DNA of 64,000 nt from Bradyrhizobium arachidis (GCF_024758505.1 NZ_CP077970.1:124001-188000); one strand, 5' to 3'; counted from the stretch's first letter, positions 44,442-55,280 are shown. The notes: a model not told the origin generated them from the letters alone. Numbers and translations: made by a program.

Positions 44442-45146
44442 GTGGATATCTACACTATCATCTTCCTAGCGCTGGCGGTCTTCATCTTTGTGCGCCTGCG
44501 CAGCGTGCTGGGGCAGCGCACCGGCAATGAGCGGCCGCCTTTCGACCGCACCGCGCGCAACGCCCTCCAGGGCGCCCAGGACAAGAACGTCGTGACGATG
44601 CCCGGCAAGGTGATCGATCAGGCTCCGCTCGCGCCGAGCGCCGATGTCGCGCCGCCGAGCGACCGCTGGAAGGACCTCGCCGAACCCGGTACGTCGCTCG
44701 CCCAGGGCCTCGATTCCATCGTCGAGAAGGATTCCTCGTTCGACCCGCGCCATTTCCTATCGGGCGCCCGCAGCGCCTACGAGATGATCGTGCTCGCCTT
44801 TGCCAATGGCGATCGTCGCGCGCTGCGCGACCTGTTGTCGTCGGAGGTCTATGAGAGTTTTGACGCCGCGATCAAGGAGCGCGAGAAGGCCGAGCAGAAG
44901 ACCGAGACGCGCTTCGTTTCGATCGACAAGGCCGAGCTCGTCGGCGCCGAGGCGCGCGACCGCACCGCGCAGCTCACAGTGCGCTTCGTCTCGCAGATGA
45001 TCTCGGTCACCCGCGACAAGATCGGCAGCATCGTCGATGGCAGCGCCGACAAGGTCGCCGACATCACCGACGTCTGGACGTTTGCCCGCGACACAGGTTC
45101 TCGCGATCCGAACTGGAAGCTGGTTGGCACCGGAAGCGCGCATTAA
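44442..45146 (+). CDS. Tim44-like domain protein (TimA)
   Basis: 234 residues: a single N-terminal membrane helix (4-20), an acidic/proline-rich linker, and a C-terminal Tim44/MRPL45-like domain (about 95-232). In alphaproteobacteria this protein (TimA) is inner-membrane bound and resembles the matrix-side mitochondrial import component Tim44; its bacterial role is not settled but is linked to the envelope. GTG start. Overlaps mltA by 23 bases. Confidence 0.92.
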   Translation: MDIYTIIFLALAVFIFVRLRSVLGQRTGNERPPFDRTARNALQGAQDKNVVTMPGKVIDQAPLAPSADVAPPSDRWKDLAEPGTSLAQGLDSIVEKDSSFDPRHFLSGARSAYEMIVLAFANGDRRALRDLLSSEVYESFDAAIKEREKAEQKTETRFVSIDKAELVGAEARDRTAQLTVRFVSQMISVTRDKIGSIVDGSADKVADITDVWTFARDTGSRDPNWKLVGTGSAH

Positions 45147-46707
45147 GCTGGCTTTTTGGAATTGCGCGACGGCGCTGTGCGCAGGTGCCGTCGCGCTGTC
45201 GTCGTTTTCGCTGACAGCTGAGGCTGCGCGCCGCCACTACCACGGCCGTCATCATCCCACCCCGCCTGTCGCGACCCTACCCGCACGGGCGCTGCCCTAC
45301 CCTAACCTCTCCCTGCCCTTCGACATTCCCGGCACGCAATATCTTCCGCTTGCCTGGACCGACATTGCCGGCTGGAGCGACGACGACCATCTCGCCGCCT
45401 ACAAGGCGTTTCGCGTCAGCTGCAAGTCGATCACGCCGCAAAACCAGCCCTCGCCCGATGCCAAGGCGATCGGTGGATCCCTGAACGAGCCCTGCCGGAT
45501 CGCGAAGACGCTGGAGCTGACCGACAACGCCAGGGCCAAGGCGTTCTTCGAGGAGCATTTTTCGCCGCTCCGCATCTCGCGCCTCGGCGAGCCCGACGGT
45601 TTTGTGACCGGCTATTATGAGCCGATCCTCGACGGCTCGCGCACCCAAACCGACGTCTACACCGTGCCGGTCTATCGGCGGCCCTCAAACCTGTTCGTGC
45701 GCGGCTTCAAGCAGGACTCGGTGAGCCTGCCCAACAAGGGTCAGGTGTTCCGCAAGATCGGCCGTCGCAAGCTCGTCCCTTATTACGACCGCGGCGAGAT
45801 CGAGGACGGCATCATCGCCGGCCGCGGGCTCGAGATCTGCTACCTCAAGGATTCCACCGATCTCTTGTTCGCGCAGATCCAGGGCTCGGCGCGGATCAAG
45901 CTGGAGGACGGCACGACCGTCCGCATCAACTACGACGCCCACAACGGTTATCCCTACACGGCCGTGGGGCGGATTTTGATCGAGCGCGGCATCATCCCGA
46001 AGGAGGAGATGTCGATGCAGAAGATCAGGGAGTGGATGGCGCAGAACCCTGATGGCGCCAAGGAGCTGCGGCGGCAGAACCGCTCCTACATCTTCTTCCG
46101 CGAGGTGAACCTGTCGGACAAGGACGAAGCCGTCGGCGCCCAGGGTGTGCCGCTCACCGCCGGCCGCTCGATCGCGGTCGACAAGGCCCTGCACGTCTAC
46201 GGCACGCCGTTCTTCATCGAGGGGCAGTTGCCGATCGACTCCGATCGATCGAAGACGCCATTCCACCGCCTGATGATCGCGCAGGATACCGGCTCGGCGA
46301 TCGTCGGACCCGCGCGAGCCGATCTCTATTTTGGTGCCGGCCAGGAAGCGGGCCGCGTCTCCGGCCGCCTGCGTCATCCCATGCATTTTGTGATGCTGGT
46401 GCCGAAGAGCCTCGATCCGGTGGCGCGCGGCCAGCGGCTGCCGGTGCCGGACCCGCGGCCCTCGGAGAAAATCGCAAAACTGTTTCCGCAGACTGTTCCT
46501 GCCAAAGATCAGAAGAGCGCCGCGCCGACGGCTGCTGCCGCGAAAGCGCCGGAGACGGCGAAGGCCGCTGCTCCCGCCGCCGTGCCGCAAGCCAAAGATG
46601 CGACGGTGGCCGTGGCGAATCCGGTGCCGTTGCCGGAGCCGCGCCCGGTCATCAAGCAAAACCGCGAACAGCGTAAGCACGTCCGGCGGCGCGCAATTCA
46701 GCAATGA
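45124..46707 (+). CDS. mltA: membrane-bound lytic murein transglycosylase A
   Basis: 527 residues. A signal peptide (about 1-33) follows a TTG start that overlaps tim44. The MltA core (about 80-440) has FVTGYYEPILDGSRTQT, the barwin-like 3D domain with VDKALHVYGTPFFIEG and LMIAQDTGSAIVGPARADLYFGAG, where the Asp is catalytic. A C-terminal 90-residue Ala/Pro/Lys-rich tail follows, unusual compared with E. coli MltA (365 aa). It cleaves peptidoglycan with 1,6-anhydro product. smr overlaps its stop. Confidence 0.95.
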   Translation: MAPEARIKLAFWNCATALCAGAVALSSFSLTAEAARRHYHGRHHPTPPVATLPARALPYPNLSLPFDIPGTQYLPLAWTDIAGWSDDDHLAAYKAFRVSCKSITPQNQPSPDAKAIGGSLNEPCRIAKTLELTDNARAKAFFEEHFSPLRISRLGEPDGFVTGYYEPILDGSRTQTDVYTVPVYRRPSNLFVRGFKQDSVSLPNKGQVFRKIGRRKLVPYYDRGEIEDGIIAGRGLEICYLKDSTDLLFAQIQGSARIKLEDGTTVRINYDAHNGYPYTAVGRILIERGIIPKEEMSMQKIREWMAQNPDGAKELRRQNRSYIFFREVNLSDKDEAVGAQGVPLTAGRSIAVDKALHVYGTPFFIEGQLPIDSDRSKTPFHRLMIAQDTGSAIVGPARADLYFGAGQEAGRVSGRLRHPMHFVMLVPKSLDPVARGQRLPVPDPRPSEKIAKLFPQTVPAKDQKSAAPTAAAAKAPETAKAAAPAAVPQAKDATVAVANPVPLPEPRPVIKQNREQRKHVRRRAIQQ

Positions 46708-47297
46708 AGCGACCGTCGCATCCGCCCGTGCTGGACCCGCCTTCATCGCCGCGCCGCCGTATGCTCAGCGAAGAGGATCGCACGCTCTGGGACCTCGTCG
46801 CCAAGCAGGTCAAGCCGTTGAAGAAGCCGCGCGCTACAAAGGCGCCTGCGGCAAAGCGCTCTGAGGTGACAGCGAATACGACGCCGGTTGCGAAGCCGCC
46901 GATGTCGCAGCGGCCCCATGCGCCCGCCCCCGCACCGCGCGTGGCAAAACCTGCGGTGCCGCCGCTCGCGCCGCTCGGCAAGCGGGAGCGGACAAAGCTG
47001 TCGCGCGGCCGCAGCGAGATCGAAGCCCGGCTCGATCTTCATGGCATGACGCAGAACCGTGCTCACCACGCGCTGTCGGGCTTTTTGCAGCGGGCGCACC
47101 ATGACGGCCTCACCTTCGTGCTCGTCATCACCGGCAAGGGCCGGACCGGCGGCGAAAGCGGCGTGCTACGCCGCCAGGTGCCGCAATGGCTGAGCCTGCC
47201 GGAGTTTCGCAGTCTTGTGGTCGGCTTTGAGGAGGCCGGCATCGGCCATGGCGGCGAGGGCGCGCTTTACGTGCGAATAAGGCGAACTCGGGTCTAG
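46704..47297 (+). CDS. Smr-domain protein
   Basis: 197 residues with a low-complexity Lys/Pro-rich N-terminal half and a C-terminal Smr (MutS2-like) domain (about 105-197) carrying LDLHGMTQNRAHHALSGFL and LVITGKGRTGGESGVLR. Stand-alone Smr domains are nucleases or DNA/RNA binders; an endonuclease role is inferred from the family. ATGA overlap with mltA; its 3' end overlaps the convergent membrane-protein gene by four bases. Confidence 0.93.
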   Translation: MKRPSHPPVLDPPSSPRRRMLSEEDRTLWDLVAKQVKPLKKPRATKAPAAKRSEVTANTTPVAKPPMSQRPHAPAPAPRVAKPAVPPLAPLGKRERTKLSRGRSEIEARLDLHGMTQNRAHHALSGFLQRAHHDGLTFVLVITGKGRTGGESGVLRRQVPQWLSLPEFRSLVVGFEEAGIGHGGEGALYVRIRRTRV

Positions 47298-48418
47298 AAC
47301 GGCCGCACGATTCCCACGCGCGGAATCAGCGTCACGATCAGGCCAAAAATATTGGTGTTGCGATCCTCGGTTGGAATCGGCGGCGTTTCGCGCGCGACGG
47401 GCAGCATCTTCACGGCGTGCAGGATCAAAAACATGCAGACCGCCCAGTTCGAGATCCAGCGCGAATAATCGAACACCATCGCGAACATCACGAGATAGGC
47501 GAGGCTGACGCCGATCAGCCCGGCGATGACGAGGCGGCGGTGCATGTCGTCGGCGAGGGCGCGGACGAGGCCCGCAAGATAGCGCCACAGCGGCGCGTGC
47601 AGCCAGATCAACAGCGCGAAGACGGGCACGCCGAGGATGTTGTGGGGCATGCGGCCCCAGGTATCCGAAATCTCCTTCGCCAGCGGCTGGTACCAGATGT
47701 AGCTGAATTGCAGGAGGTCGGTTCGCGCCGGATCGGCCATCCTGCTCTGCAGGTAAGTTACGAACTCCGTTTCCGGAACCGGCATCACACCCCAAAACTG
47801 GGCCGCGAAGAACAGCGCGCTGATGCAGGCCATGGCGAGGATTCCGCAGGCGATATTCAGCCGATTGAAGCCGAATGCCAGATAGTGCCTGATCACGGCG
47901 ATGACGATGATCGTCGGCACATACATCAGGAGATGGATGTGGTGGATCAGGATCAGGATGATCGAGAACAGCGCGGCGAGTGCCACGAACAGCAGCGAGC
48001 GAGCAGGGATCAGCAGCAGCACGATCGCCAGCGCACAGCCATAGATGTCGAAGTGGCCGAGCGTGTGCATGAAATTTTTCAGGAAGAACGGCGAGCCGGC
48101 CATGAAGACGAACAGCGGCAGGGTCTTCTCGTTGAAGCCGAACGTCTTGCGGAAGAGCTGGACGAACAAGCCGAGCGTGATCAGCCACGTTGCGCCGGCC
48201 AGCGCGAACACCAGCCACACCGGCACTTTTGCCGTGAACAGCGCAACGGCGGCGCCGATCAGCGCGCGCTTGATGAAGCCGAAATGATAGTCGACGACGA
48301 GATGGATGTAGGGGACCCAGGGCGGCAGCTGGACCTTATTGATGAAGACGCCGGCGATGACTGCGGCGTTGACGGCGAGCAGAAGCCGCCACGGGTTTTG
48401 CCAGATGCTAGCGCGCAC
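47294..48418 (-). CDS. polytopic membrane protein, unknown function
   Basis: 374 residues with about nine to ten membrane helices and conserved-looking loops (PYIHLVVDYHFGFIKRALIG, FFLKNFMHTLGHFDIYG, HHIHLLMYVP). The His/Asp-rich loops suggest a glycosyltransferase-like or sugar-polymer membrane enzyme of the EpsG/Wzy kind, but no family signature is secure. Monocistronic, convergent with smr. A long inverted repeat lies upstream. Confidence 0.75.
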   Translation of the reverse strand: MRASIWQNPWRLLLAVNAAVIAGVFINKVQLPPWVPYIHLVVDYHFGFIKRALIGAAVALFTAKVPVWLVFALAGATWLITLGLFVQLFRKTFGFNEKTLPLFVFMAGSPFFLKNFMHTLGHFDIYGCALAIVLLLIPARSLLFVALAALFSIILILIHHIHLLMYVPTIIVIAVIRHYLAFGFNRLNIACGILAMACISALFFAAQFWGVMPVPETEFVTYLQSRMADPARTDLLQFSYIWYQPLAKEISDTWGRMPHNILGVPVFALLIWLHAPLWRYLAGLVRALADDMHRRLVIAGLIGVSLAYLVMFAMVFDYSRWISNWAVCMFLILHAVKMLPVARETPPIPTEDRNTNIFGLIVTLIPRVGIVRPF

Positions 48419-48447
48419 GGGGCACTAGCCTGGCGGTTACCCCCGCT

Positions 48448-48611
48448 GTCGTCCCGGACAAGCGAACTCCTGGCAACGCGCAGCGTTGTCCAGAGTGAGC
48501 GCTGATCCGGGACCCATAACCACAGGAAGCTGTTTGAGCCAAGACTGGGGCCGCTATCTTTTCCAACAAGGACCATCAGGGGTAATGGGTCCTGGCTTTC
48601 GCCAGGACGAC
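48448..48611. repeat. long inverted repeat, GTCGTCCTGG family, copy 3
   Basis: Outer arms GTCGTCCCGGACAAGC and TTTCGCCAGGACGAC with pairing ATGGGTCCTGG / GGGACCCAT blocks inside. It fills most of the gap between the membrane-protein gene and hslU. Confidence 0.8.
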
Positions 48612-48640
48612 GGCGGAATAGATAGCTGACCTCTAGCGAA

Positions 48641-49945
48641 TTACAAAATAAACCGGCTCAGATCGGCGTTCTTGGCGAGGTCGCCGATGTGCTTCTGCAC
48701 ATAGTCGGCGTCGATCTGGATGGTCTCGCCGTTGCGGTCGGGCGCGGTGAAGGAGATTTCGTCCAGCACCCGCTCCATCACCGTCTGCAGCCGCCGCGCG
48801 CCGATGTTCTCGACCGACGAGTTGACGGCGACGGCGATGTCGGCGAGCGCGTCGATCGCGCCGTCGGTGATGTCGAGACGGACGCCCTCGGTCTGCATCA
48901 GCGCGACATATTGCTTGATCAGCGAAGCTTCGGGCTCGGTGAGGATGCGCCGCATGTCGTCGCGGGTCAGCGCCTGCAATTCGACACGGATCGGCAGGCG
49001 GCCTTGCAGCTCCGGCAGCAGGTCGGACGGCTTTGCGATGTGGAAGGCGCCGGAGGCGATGAACAGGATGTGGTCGGTCTTGACCGCGCCGTGCTTGGTC
49101 GAGACGGTGGTGCCTTCGATCAGCGGCAGCAGATCGCGCTGCACGCCTTCGCGGGAGACATCGCCGCCGACGCGGCCGTCGCGCACGCAGATCTTGTCGA
49201 TCTCGTCGAGGAACACGATGCCGTTGTTCTCGGCCGCGCTGATCGCCTCCTGCACGAGCTGGTCGTTGTCGAGCAGCTTGTCGGATTCCTCGTTGACGAG
49301 GATCTCGTGCGAGCTTTCGACCGTCAGCCGCCGCATCTTGGGTCGGCCGCCCATCTTGCCAAAGATGTCGCCGAGCGAGACCGCGCCCAGTTGCGCGCCC
49401 GGCATGCCCGGGATCTCGAACATCGGAAAGCCGCTGCCCGAACTCTGGGTCTCGATCTCGATCTCCTTGTCGTTGAGCTCGCCGGCGCGCAGCTTCTTGC
49501 GGAACGATTCCCGCGTCCCGGTGCTGGCATTGGCGCCGACCAGCGCATCGAGCACGCGCTCCTCGGCGGCAAGCTGGGCCCGCGCCTGCACGTCCTTGCG
49601 CTTCTTCTCGCGCACCTGGGCGATCGCGACCTCGACGAGGTCACGCACGATCTGCTCGACGTCGCGGCCGACATAGCCGACCTCGGTGAACTTTGTCGCT
49701 TCCACCTTCAGGAACGGCGCGTTGGCCAGCTTTGCCAGCCGCCGCGCGATCTCGGTCTTGCCGACGCCGGTCGGGCCGATCATCAAGATGTTCTTCGGCA
49801 GCACCTCTTCGCGCAATGAGCCCGTGAGCTGCTGGCGGCGCCAGCGGTTGCGCAGCGCGATCGAGACGGCGCGCTTGGCGTCGGACTGGCCGACGATGAA
49901 ACGGTCGAGTTCGGATACGATTTCGCGGGGAGAGAAGTCTGTCAT
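48641..49945 (-). CDS. hslU: ATP-dependent protease ATPase subunit HslU
   Basis: 434 residues of AAA+ unfoldase: [19 protein letters not shown] at the N-terminus, Walker A GPTGVGKT, Walker [10 protein letters not shown], an I domain and the C-terminal ...LSRFIL that docks into HslV. With HslV it unfolds and degrades proteins, including heat-shock factors. It ends the hslV-GNAT-DUF2585-hslU cluster after a 53-base gap. Confidence 0.98.
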   Translation of the reverse strand: MTDFSPREIVSELDRFIVGQSDAKRAVSIALRNRWRRQQLTGSLREEVLPKNILMIGPTGVGKTEIARRLAKLANAPFLKVEATKFTEVGYVGRDVEQIVRDLVEVAIAQVREKKRKDVQARAQLAAEERVLDALVGANASTGTRESFRKKLRAGELNDKEIEIETQSSGSGFPMFEIPGMPGAQLGAVSLGDIFGKMGGRPKMRRLTVESSHEILVNEESDKLLDNDQLVQEAISAAENNGIVFLDEIDKICVRDGRVGGDVSREGVQRDLLPLIEGTTVSTKHGAVKTDHILFIASGAFHIAKPSDLLPELQGRLPIRVELQALTRDDMRRILTEPEASLIKQYVALMQTEGVRLDITDGAIDALADIAVAVNSSVENIGARRLQTVMERVLDEISFTAPDRNGETIQIDADYVQKHIGDLAKNADLSRFIL

Positions 49946-49998
49946 GTCTGCTTAGCTAGGGTCAGAGGCGGCCGAGGACAAGCTGCATTTTTGAACCG

Positions 49999-50601
49999 TC
50001 AGATGATCGGTGGGCCCGATTGCCACTGCTTCACGGCGTCCAGCGGATGGATCAGCATCAGGATATTCAGCGTCAGATTGTCGCGAATATGGAGCGCCAT
50101 CACGATTTCGAAGGCGAGCGCAACAACCACGGTTGCGGTTACCGGCAGTGCGCGCGCCGTGAGGAAACCCAAAATCATGGCCACCGTGTCGGAAACCGAG
50201 TTCACGATGCTGTCGCCGTAATAGTCCAGCGAGATGGTGCCGGCGCGGTAGCGCTCGATGATGACAGGTGAATTCTCGACGATCTCCCAGGTGCCTTCGA
50301 CCAGCATCGCGATGATCAGGCGCGCGGGCCACGACAGCCGCGAGAACAGCAGCCAGGTCAGACCGTAGAACAGAAAGCCGTGCAGCACATGCGAGAGGGT
50401 GTACCAGTCCGCGATGTGCTGCGAATTCTCCGAGCTCTGCACCACGCCGTGCCAGAGCTTGACATAGCCGCAGGTGCAGATCGGCACGCGGCCCATCGCA
50501 AACAGGATCGAGGCCTGGAGCGCGAGCAGGAGCAGCGCGATACCGACCCAGTAGATCGAGGGAATCGAGATCTTGTTATCGTCGATGCGCGCCGTCGTCA
50601 T
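49999..50601 (-). CDS. DUF2585/UPF0314 membrane protein
   Basis: 200 residues with about five membrane segments and the family strings [40 protein letters not shown] and [14 protein letters not shown]. The Glu/Asn/Tyr-rich centre suggests enzymatic potential, but function is unknown. It overlaps the upstream GNAT gene by four bases and sits in the hslVU operon of rhizobia. Confidence 0.9.
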   Translation of the reverse strand: MTTARIDDNKISIPSIYWVGIALLLLALQASILFAMGRVPICTCGYVKLWHGVVQSSENSQHIADWYTLSHVLHGFLFYGLTWLLFSRLSWPARLIIAMLVEGTWEIVENSPVIIERYRAGTISLDYYGDSIVNSVSDTVAMILGFLTARALPVTATVVVALAFEIVMALHIRDNLTLNILMLIHPLDAVKQWQSGPPII

Positions 50602-51083
50602 CGATCGCGTACCATCAGCAGCGCCGGCCCGTCCGGCGTCTCGACCATGTCAATTCTTTCAAAGCCTGCCTTCTCATAGGCGCGCACCGCGCGAAGGTTC
50701 TTGGGGTCGGGATCAGTGACCATGCGCGGCAAGCCCTGCTGCAACTGGTCGTCGACGAACTGGCGGATGAAGCTGGATCCGTGACCGCGTTCGATCATGT
50801 CTGACACACCGATGAACTGATCGATGCCACGGGTACCCTCCGGTTGCGGCCCAAGGCCGGTATTCCACGCCGTCAGGCGGTAGCACTGAAGGTAGCCGAA
50901 GGGATCGCCCCCTGCCAACACGATGAACTGGTCCATCGCCGGCTCGTCGAGGTCGCCGGCCACCAGCGCATACTGCTCGTCGGGATCGCCCCACCATTCC
51001 CTCACATGCGGCGCGCGCAGCCACCGCCCGATCAGCGGCAGGTCGGCCGCAATCATGGGGCGGAAAGTGTAGGCGGAGCCCAT
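50598..51083 (-). CDS. GNAT N-acetyltransferase
   Basis: 161 residues of GNAT fold. It has [18 protein letters not shown] at the N-terminus, [27 protein letters not shown] around the acetyl-CoA pyrophosphate loop (RGHGS as a variant Q/RxxGxG/A), and the C-terminal [14 protein letters not shown]. This resembles the AAC(6')-Ib/lysine-siderophore type acetyltransferases, but no resistance can be claimed. Three bases after hslV and overlapping DUF2585, so in the same operon. Confidence 0.9.
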   Translation of the reverse strand: MGSAYTFRPMIAADLPLIGRWLRAPHVREWWGDPDEQYALVAGDLDEPAMDQFIVLAGGDPFGYLQCYRLTAWNTGLGPQPEGTRGIDQFIGVSDMIERGHGSSFIRQFVDDQLQQGLPRMVTDPDPKNLRAVRAYEKAGFERIDMVETPDGPALLMVRDR

Positions 51084-51086
51084 CGC

Positions 51087-51647
51087 CTAGCCGCCCGACA
51101 GGCTCTCGATGGTCACGTTGCGGTTGGTGTAGACGCAGATGTCGGCGGCGATGTCGAGCGAGCGGCGGACGATGGTCTCGGCGTCCTTGTCGGTGTCGAG
51201 CAGGGCGCGTGCCGCGGCCAACGCGTAATTGCCGCCGGAGCCGATCGCCATCACGCCCGCCTCGGGCTCCAGCACGTCGCCGGTCCCGGTCAGGACCAGG
51301 GAGACGTCCTTGTCGGCCACGATCATCATGGCCTCCAGCCGCCGCAGGTAGCGATCGGTACGCCAGTCCTTGGCGAGCTCGACCGCGGCCCGGGTCAGTT
51401 GCCCCGGATATTGCTCGAGCTTGCTCTCCAGACGCTCGAACAGGGTGAAGGCGTCGGCGGTAGCGCCGGCAAAGCCGCCAATCACGTCGCCCTTGCCGAG
51501 TTTCCGGACCTTTTTGGCGTTGGACTTGATCACGGTCTGGCCGATCGAGACCTGGCCGTCGCCGCCGATCACCACCCGGCCGCCCTTGCGGACCGTCACA
51601 ATGGTCGTGCCGTGCCAGACCGGCGAGCTGTTCTGGGAATCCTGCAT
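51087..51647 (-). CDS. hslV: ATP-dependent protease subunit HslV
   Basis: 186 residues of proteasome beta-like fold. Removal of a 13-residue propeptide ([13 protein letters not shown]) would expose the catalytic N-terminal Thr in [38 protein letters not shown] and the Gly-rich [15 protein letters not shown] are typical. First gene of the minus-strand operon ending in hslU; hisB is divergent. Confidence 0.97.
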   Translation of the reverse strand: MQDSQNSSPVWHGTTIVTVRKGGRVVIGGDGQVSIGQTVIKSNAKKVRKLGKGDVIGGFAGATADAFTLFERLESKLEQYPGQLTRAAVELAKDWRTDRYLRRLEAMMIVADKDVSLVLTGTGDVLEPEAGVMAIGSGGNYALAAARALLDTDKDAETIVRRSLDIAADICVYTNRNVTIESLSGG

Positions 51648-51838
51648 GAAATACCTCGTTGTCCGGTCTGATCTAGGCGGTCCGGACCGGGGGCACAACG
51701 GGCGCTTTTGGGGCGATTCCGCTCACCATAGGCAGAAGTAGAGGCCCGCCCAGCCCATCCCGCAGTAGCGAAGGCAAGATTTGGCTGTTAAAAGACCGCC
51801 GTTTTCGGCTCAAAGCTAGAATGGAAGCCAGCTTTCCA

Positions 51839-52432
51839 ATGCGCACCGCGACGATCAAGCGCAAGACCAAGGAGACCGACATCGAGGTATCCGTGAACCT
51901 CGATGGATCCGGCGTGTCCGATATCACGACCGGCATCGGCTTTTTCGACCATATGCTCGATCTCCTTGCCCGTCATTCCCGCATCGACCTCACGGTCAAG
52001 GCGGTGGGCGACCTGCACATTGATCATCACCATACGACCGAAGACACCGGCATTGCGCTCGGCCAGGCCGTGAAGCAGGCGCTCGGCAACATGGCGGGCA
52101 TCACCCGCTATGCCAGCGTCCACATGCCCATGGACGAGACGCTGTCGCGCGTGGTCATCGACATTTCGGGCCGCCCGGTCCTGGTGTTCAAGGCCGACTT
52201 CCCGCGCGACAAGATCGGCGAGTTCGACACCGAGCTGGTGCGCGAGTGGTTTCAGGCCTTCGCCATGAATGCCGGCGTGACTCTCCACGTCGAGACCCTA
52301 TATGGCGAGAACAGCCATCATATCGCCGAATCCTGCTTCAAGGGTCTGGCGCGGGCGCTGCGGACGGCCGTCGCCATCGATCCGCGTGCGGCGGGCGAAG
52401 TGCCGTCCACCAAGGGCTCGCTCGGCGGCTGA
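51839..52432 (+). CDS. hisB: imidazoleglycerol-phosphate dehydratase
   Basis: 197 residues, the length of monofunctional HisB. The two manganese-binding repeats are visible: [13 protein letters not shown] with [12 protein letters not shown], and [25 protein letters not shown]. It dehydrates imidazoleglycerol phosphate in histidine synthesis. The phosphatase half seen in E. coli is absent. The ATG at MRTATIKRK is preferred to one six codons earlier. First gene of the his operon. Confidence 0.97.
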   Translation: MRTATIKRKTKETDIEVSVNLDGSGVSDITTGIGFFDHMLDLLARHSRIDLTVKAVGDLHIDHHHTTEDTGIALGQAVKQALGNMAGITRYASVHMPMDETLSRVVIDISGRPVLVFKADFPRDKIGEFDTELVREWFQAFAMNAGVTLHVETLYGENSHHIAESCFKGLARALRTAVAIDPRAAGEVPSTKGSLGG

Positions 52433-52501
52433 CATCTCCGTCTCGCGGGCCAAACGGCACCGCCGGCGGGTTCATTGAATGATCGAGAACGGGGCATCTC
52501 C

Positions 52502-53032
52502 ATGCCTGTCTATACAGTCCATGCTCCCTCCCCCCATGGGACGGATCTGCGCGCCGCCGAGAAGTTCGCCTTCGTGCGCGACGGCTTCCATTTCTGGGCG
52601 ATGATCTATGGTCCGATCTGGCTGCTCTGGCACCGGCTGTGGCTGGCGCTGATCGGCTGGGTCATCTTCTTCGCCGCGCTTCAGGCCGGGCTCTCGAGCC
52701 TCGGTGTCGGCCCCACCTCGATCTTCTTCGTCGACATTATCCTGGCGCTGTTGATGGGGCTCGAGGCCGCAAGCCTGCGCCGCTGGACGCTGTCGCGCGG
52801 CAAGTGGCGCCAGCTCGACGTCGTGGTTGCCGATGACCGGGAAACCGCCGAGCGGCGTTTCTTCGAGCGCTGGGGCCAGAAGCAGCGCGGCATCGTCAAC
52901 GATCAATGGGCGGTCGATCGCGGCGGGCCGCCGCCGACCCGCAACGTGCCGGGCGAAGCATTCTCAAACCCGCCGCCGCTGCCGTCCGGCGGCATTATCG
53001 GATTGTTTCCAGAACCGGGAGGGTCACGATGA
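52502..53032 (+). CDS. DUF2628 membrane protein in the his operon
   Basis: 176 residues with [13 protein letters not shown] at the N-terminus, [26 protein letters not shown] and two to three membrane segments, then a Pro/Gly-rich tail. DUF2628 has no known function. It is lodged between hisB and hisH and overlaps hisH by ATGA, so it is translated as part of the operon; whether it has anything to do with histidine synthesis is unknown. Confidence 0.9.
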   Translation: MPVYTVHAPSPHGTDLRAAEKFAFVRDGFHFWAMIYGPIWLLWHRLWLALIGWVIFFAALQAGLSSLGVGPTSIFFVDIILALLMGLEAASLRRWTLSRGKWRQLDVVVADDRETAERRFFERWGQKQRGIVNDQWAVDRGGPPPTRNVPGEAFSNPPPLPSGGIIGLFPEPGGSR

Positions 53033-53679
53033 GCGTTGCCATCATCGATTACGGTTCCGGCAATCTGCATTCCGCCGCAAAGGCCTTCGAACGCGCCGCG
53101 CGCAGCATGGAGGACGGGCAAAAGGTTTTCGTGACCAGCGATCCGGATCGCGCCTATAGCGCCGACCGCATCGTGCTGCCGGGCGTCGGCGCCTTCGCCG
53201 ACTGCCGGCGCGGGCTGGATTCGGTCAACGGCATGGTCGAGGCGATCACCGAGGCCGTGCGGGTCAAGGCGCGGCCAATGTTTGGCATCTGCGTCGGCAT
53301 GCAGCTGTTCGCAACCCGCGGCAAGGAGCATGTCATCACCGAGGGTCTGAACTGGATCGCCGGTGACGTCGAGAAGATCGCGCCGCGAGATGAGACCTTG
53401 AAAATCCCGCACATGGGCTGGAACACGCTCGACGTGCTGCGCGAGCACCCGGTGCTAGAGAAGCTGCCGCTCGGCCCCAAGGGCCAGCACGCCTACTTCG
53501 TGCACTCCTATCACCTCAACGCCGCCAACGAGGCGGACGTGCTGGCGCGCGCCGATTATGGCGGGCCGGTCACGGCCATCGTCGGCAAGGACACCGCCAT
53601 CGGCACGCAGTTTCACCCCGAGAAAAGCCAGCGCTTTGGCCTGGCGCTGATCCAAAACTTTTTGAGATGGAAGCCGTGA
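53029..53679 (+). CDS. hisH: imidazole glycerol phosphate synthase, glutaminase subunit
   Basis: 216 residues of class I glutamine amidotransferase: [19 protein letters not shown], nucleophile Cys in [10 protein letters not shown], and the His-Glu pair in [20 protein letters not shown]. It supplies ammonia to HisF. Overlaps DUF2628 and, by four bases, hisA. Confidence 0.97.
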   Translation: MSVAIIDYGSGNLHSAAKAFERAARSMEDGQKVFVTSDPDRAYSADRIVLPGVGAFADCRRGLDSVNGMVEAITEAVRVKARPMFGICVGMQLFATRGKEHVITEGLNWIAGDVEKIAPRDETLKIPHMGWNTLDVLREHPVLEKLPLGPKGQHAYFVHSYHLNAANEADVLARADYGGPVTAIVGKDTAIGTQFHPEKSQRFGLALIQNFLRWKP

Positions 53680-54416
53680 TCCTCTTCCCCGCCATCGATC
53701 TGAAGAACGGCCAGTGCGTGCGCCTGGAGCAAGGTGACATGGCGCGCGCCACCGTGTTCAACCTCGACCCCGCGGCGCAGGCGCAAAGTTTTGTCGCGCA
53801 GGGGTTTGAATATCTCCACGTCGTCGATCTCGACGGCGCCTTTGCCGGCAAGCCGGTCAATGCGCAGGCCGTCGAGGCCATGCTGAAGACGATCAAGATT
53901 CCGGTGCAGCTCGGCGGCGGCATTCGCGATCTCGCGACTGTCGAGGCCTGGCTGGCCAAGGGCATCACCCGCGTCATCATCGGCACTGCTGCCGTGCGCG
54001 ATCCTGAATTGGTGAAGGTGGCTTCGAAAAAATTCCCCGGCCGCGTCGCCGTCGGGCTCGACGCCCGTGACGGCAAGGTCGCCGTCGAAGGCTGGGCCGA
54101 GACCTCAGAGGTCACCGTGCTGGAGATCGCGCAGCGGTTTGAGGATGCCGGCGTTGCCGCCATCATCTTCACCGACATCGCGCGGGACGGTTTGCTCAAG
54201 GGTCTCAATCTCGACGCGACGATTGCGCTCGCAGACGCCATCTCGATCCCAGTGATTGCCTCCGGCGGCCTCGCCTCGATCGAGGACGTGAAGGCGATGC
54301 TGACGCCGCGGGCCAAAAAGCTCGCCGGCGCGATTGCCGGCCGTGCGCTCTATGACGGCAGGCTCGATCCCTCGGCGGCCCTCACCCTGATCCGCAACGC
54401 GCGCGCCGCGGCCTAG
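53676..54416 (+). CDS. hisA: phosphoribosylformimino-5-aminoimidazole carboxamide ribotide isomerase
   Basis: 246 residues of TIM barrel, with [16 protein letters not shown] at the start (catalytic Asp), [15 protein letters not shown] and [10 protein letters not shown] phosphate-binding loops. The Amadori isomerase step of histidine synthesis. GTG start overlapping the hisH stop matches the usual N-terminus; an ATG three codons earlier is in frame. Confidence 0.96.
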   Translation: MILFPAIDLKNGQCVRLEQGDMARATVFNLDPAAQAQSFVAQGFEYLHVVDLDGAFAGKPVNAQAVEAMLKTIKIPVQLGGGIRDLATVEAWLAKGITRVIIGTAAVRDPELVKVASKKFPGRVAVGLDARDGKVAVEGWAETSEVTVLEIAQRFEDAGVAAIIFTDIARDGLLKGLNLDATIALADAISIPVIASGGLASIEDVKAMLTPRAKKLAGAIAGRALYDGRLDPSAALTLIRNARAAA

Positions 54417-54426
54417 GAGACCTCAG

Positions 54427-55203
54427 ATGTTCAAGGTCCGCGTGATCCCCTGCCTCGACGTCAAGGACGGTCGGGTCGTCAAGGGCGTCAATTTCGTCGA
54501 CCTGCGCGATGCCGGCGACCCCGTCGAGGCGGCGATCGCCTATGACGCCGCCGGCGCCGACGAGCTCACCTTCCTCGACATCACCGCGACCCACGAGAAC
54601 CGCGGCATCATGCTGGACGTGGTCCGGCGCACGGCCGAAGCCTGCTTCATGCCGGTGACCGTCGGCGGCGGCGTCCGCACGGTTGACGACATCAAGACGC
54701 TGCTGCGCTCCGGCGCCGACAAGGTCTCGATCAACAGCGCCGCGGTGTCCCGGCGCGAGTTCGTCAAGGAAGCTGCCGAAAAATTCGGCGAGCAGTGCAT
54801 CGTGGTCGCGATCGACGCCAAGCGGGTCAAGCGCCCCGGCGGCTCGGACCGCTGGGAGATCTTCACCCATGGCGGCCGCAACTCGACCGGCATAGACGCC
54901 ATCGAATATGCCCAGGAAGTGGTCTCGCTCGGCGCTGGTGAAATCTTGCTCACCTCGATGGATCGCGACGGCACCAGGCAGGGCTTTGACATTCCGCTGA
55001 CCCGGGCAATCGCCGACAGCGTTCCTGTGCCCGTGATCGCGTCCGGCGGCGTCGGCAATCTCGATCACTTGGTCGACGGTATCCGCGAGGGGCACGCCAC
55101 CGCGGTTCTGGCGGCGTCGATCTTTCACTTCGGCGAATTTACCATCCGCGAAGCGAAGGAGCACATGGTCCGGCGCGGGCTGCCCATGCGGCTGGATGCA
55201 TAA
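54427..55203 (+). CDS. hisF: imidazole glycerol phosphate synthase, cyclase subunit
   Basis: 258 residues with [18 protein letters not shown] (catalytic Asp11), [29 protein letters not shown] and the second-half [15 protein letters not shown]. It closes the imidazole ring with ammonia channelled from HisH. Follows hisA by ten bases. Confidence 0.98.
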   Translation: MFKVRVIPCLDVKDGRVVKGVNFVDLRDAGDPVEAAIAYDAAGADELTFLDITATHENRGIMLDVVRRTAEACFMPVTVGGGVRTVDDIKTLLRSGADKVSINSAAVSRREFVKEAAEKFGEQCIVVAIDAKRVKRPGGSDRWEIFTHGGRNSTGIDAIEYAQEVVSLGAGEILLTSMDRDGTRQGFDIPLTRAIADSVPVPVIASGGVGNLDHLVDGIREGHATAVLAASIFHFGEFTIREAKEHMVRRGLPMRLDA

Positions 55204-55280
55204 CGACTCCCGATCATAAAAGTGCTACATCTTCAGGCGGGTACCGGTCGGTTGGCCGGAGCGTGAGTTGAGTATTTCGT

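Noticed and set aside
47417..48505. A 362-residue plus-strand frame opposite the membrane-protein gene
   Set aside because: Composed of charged low-complexity sequence with no homology pattern; the minus-strand frame has clear membrane helices.
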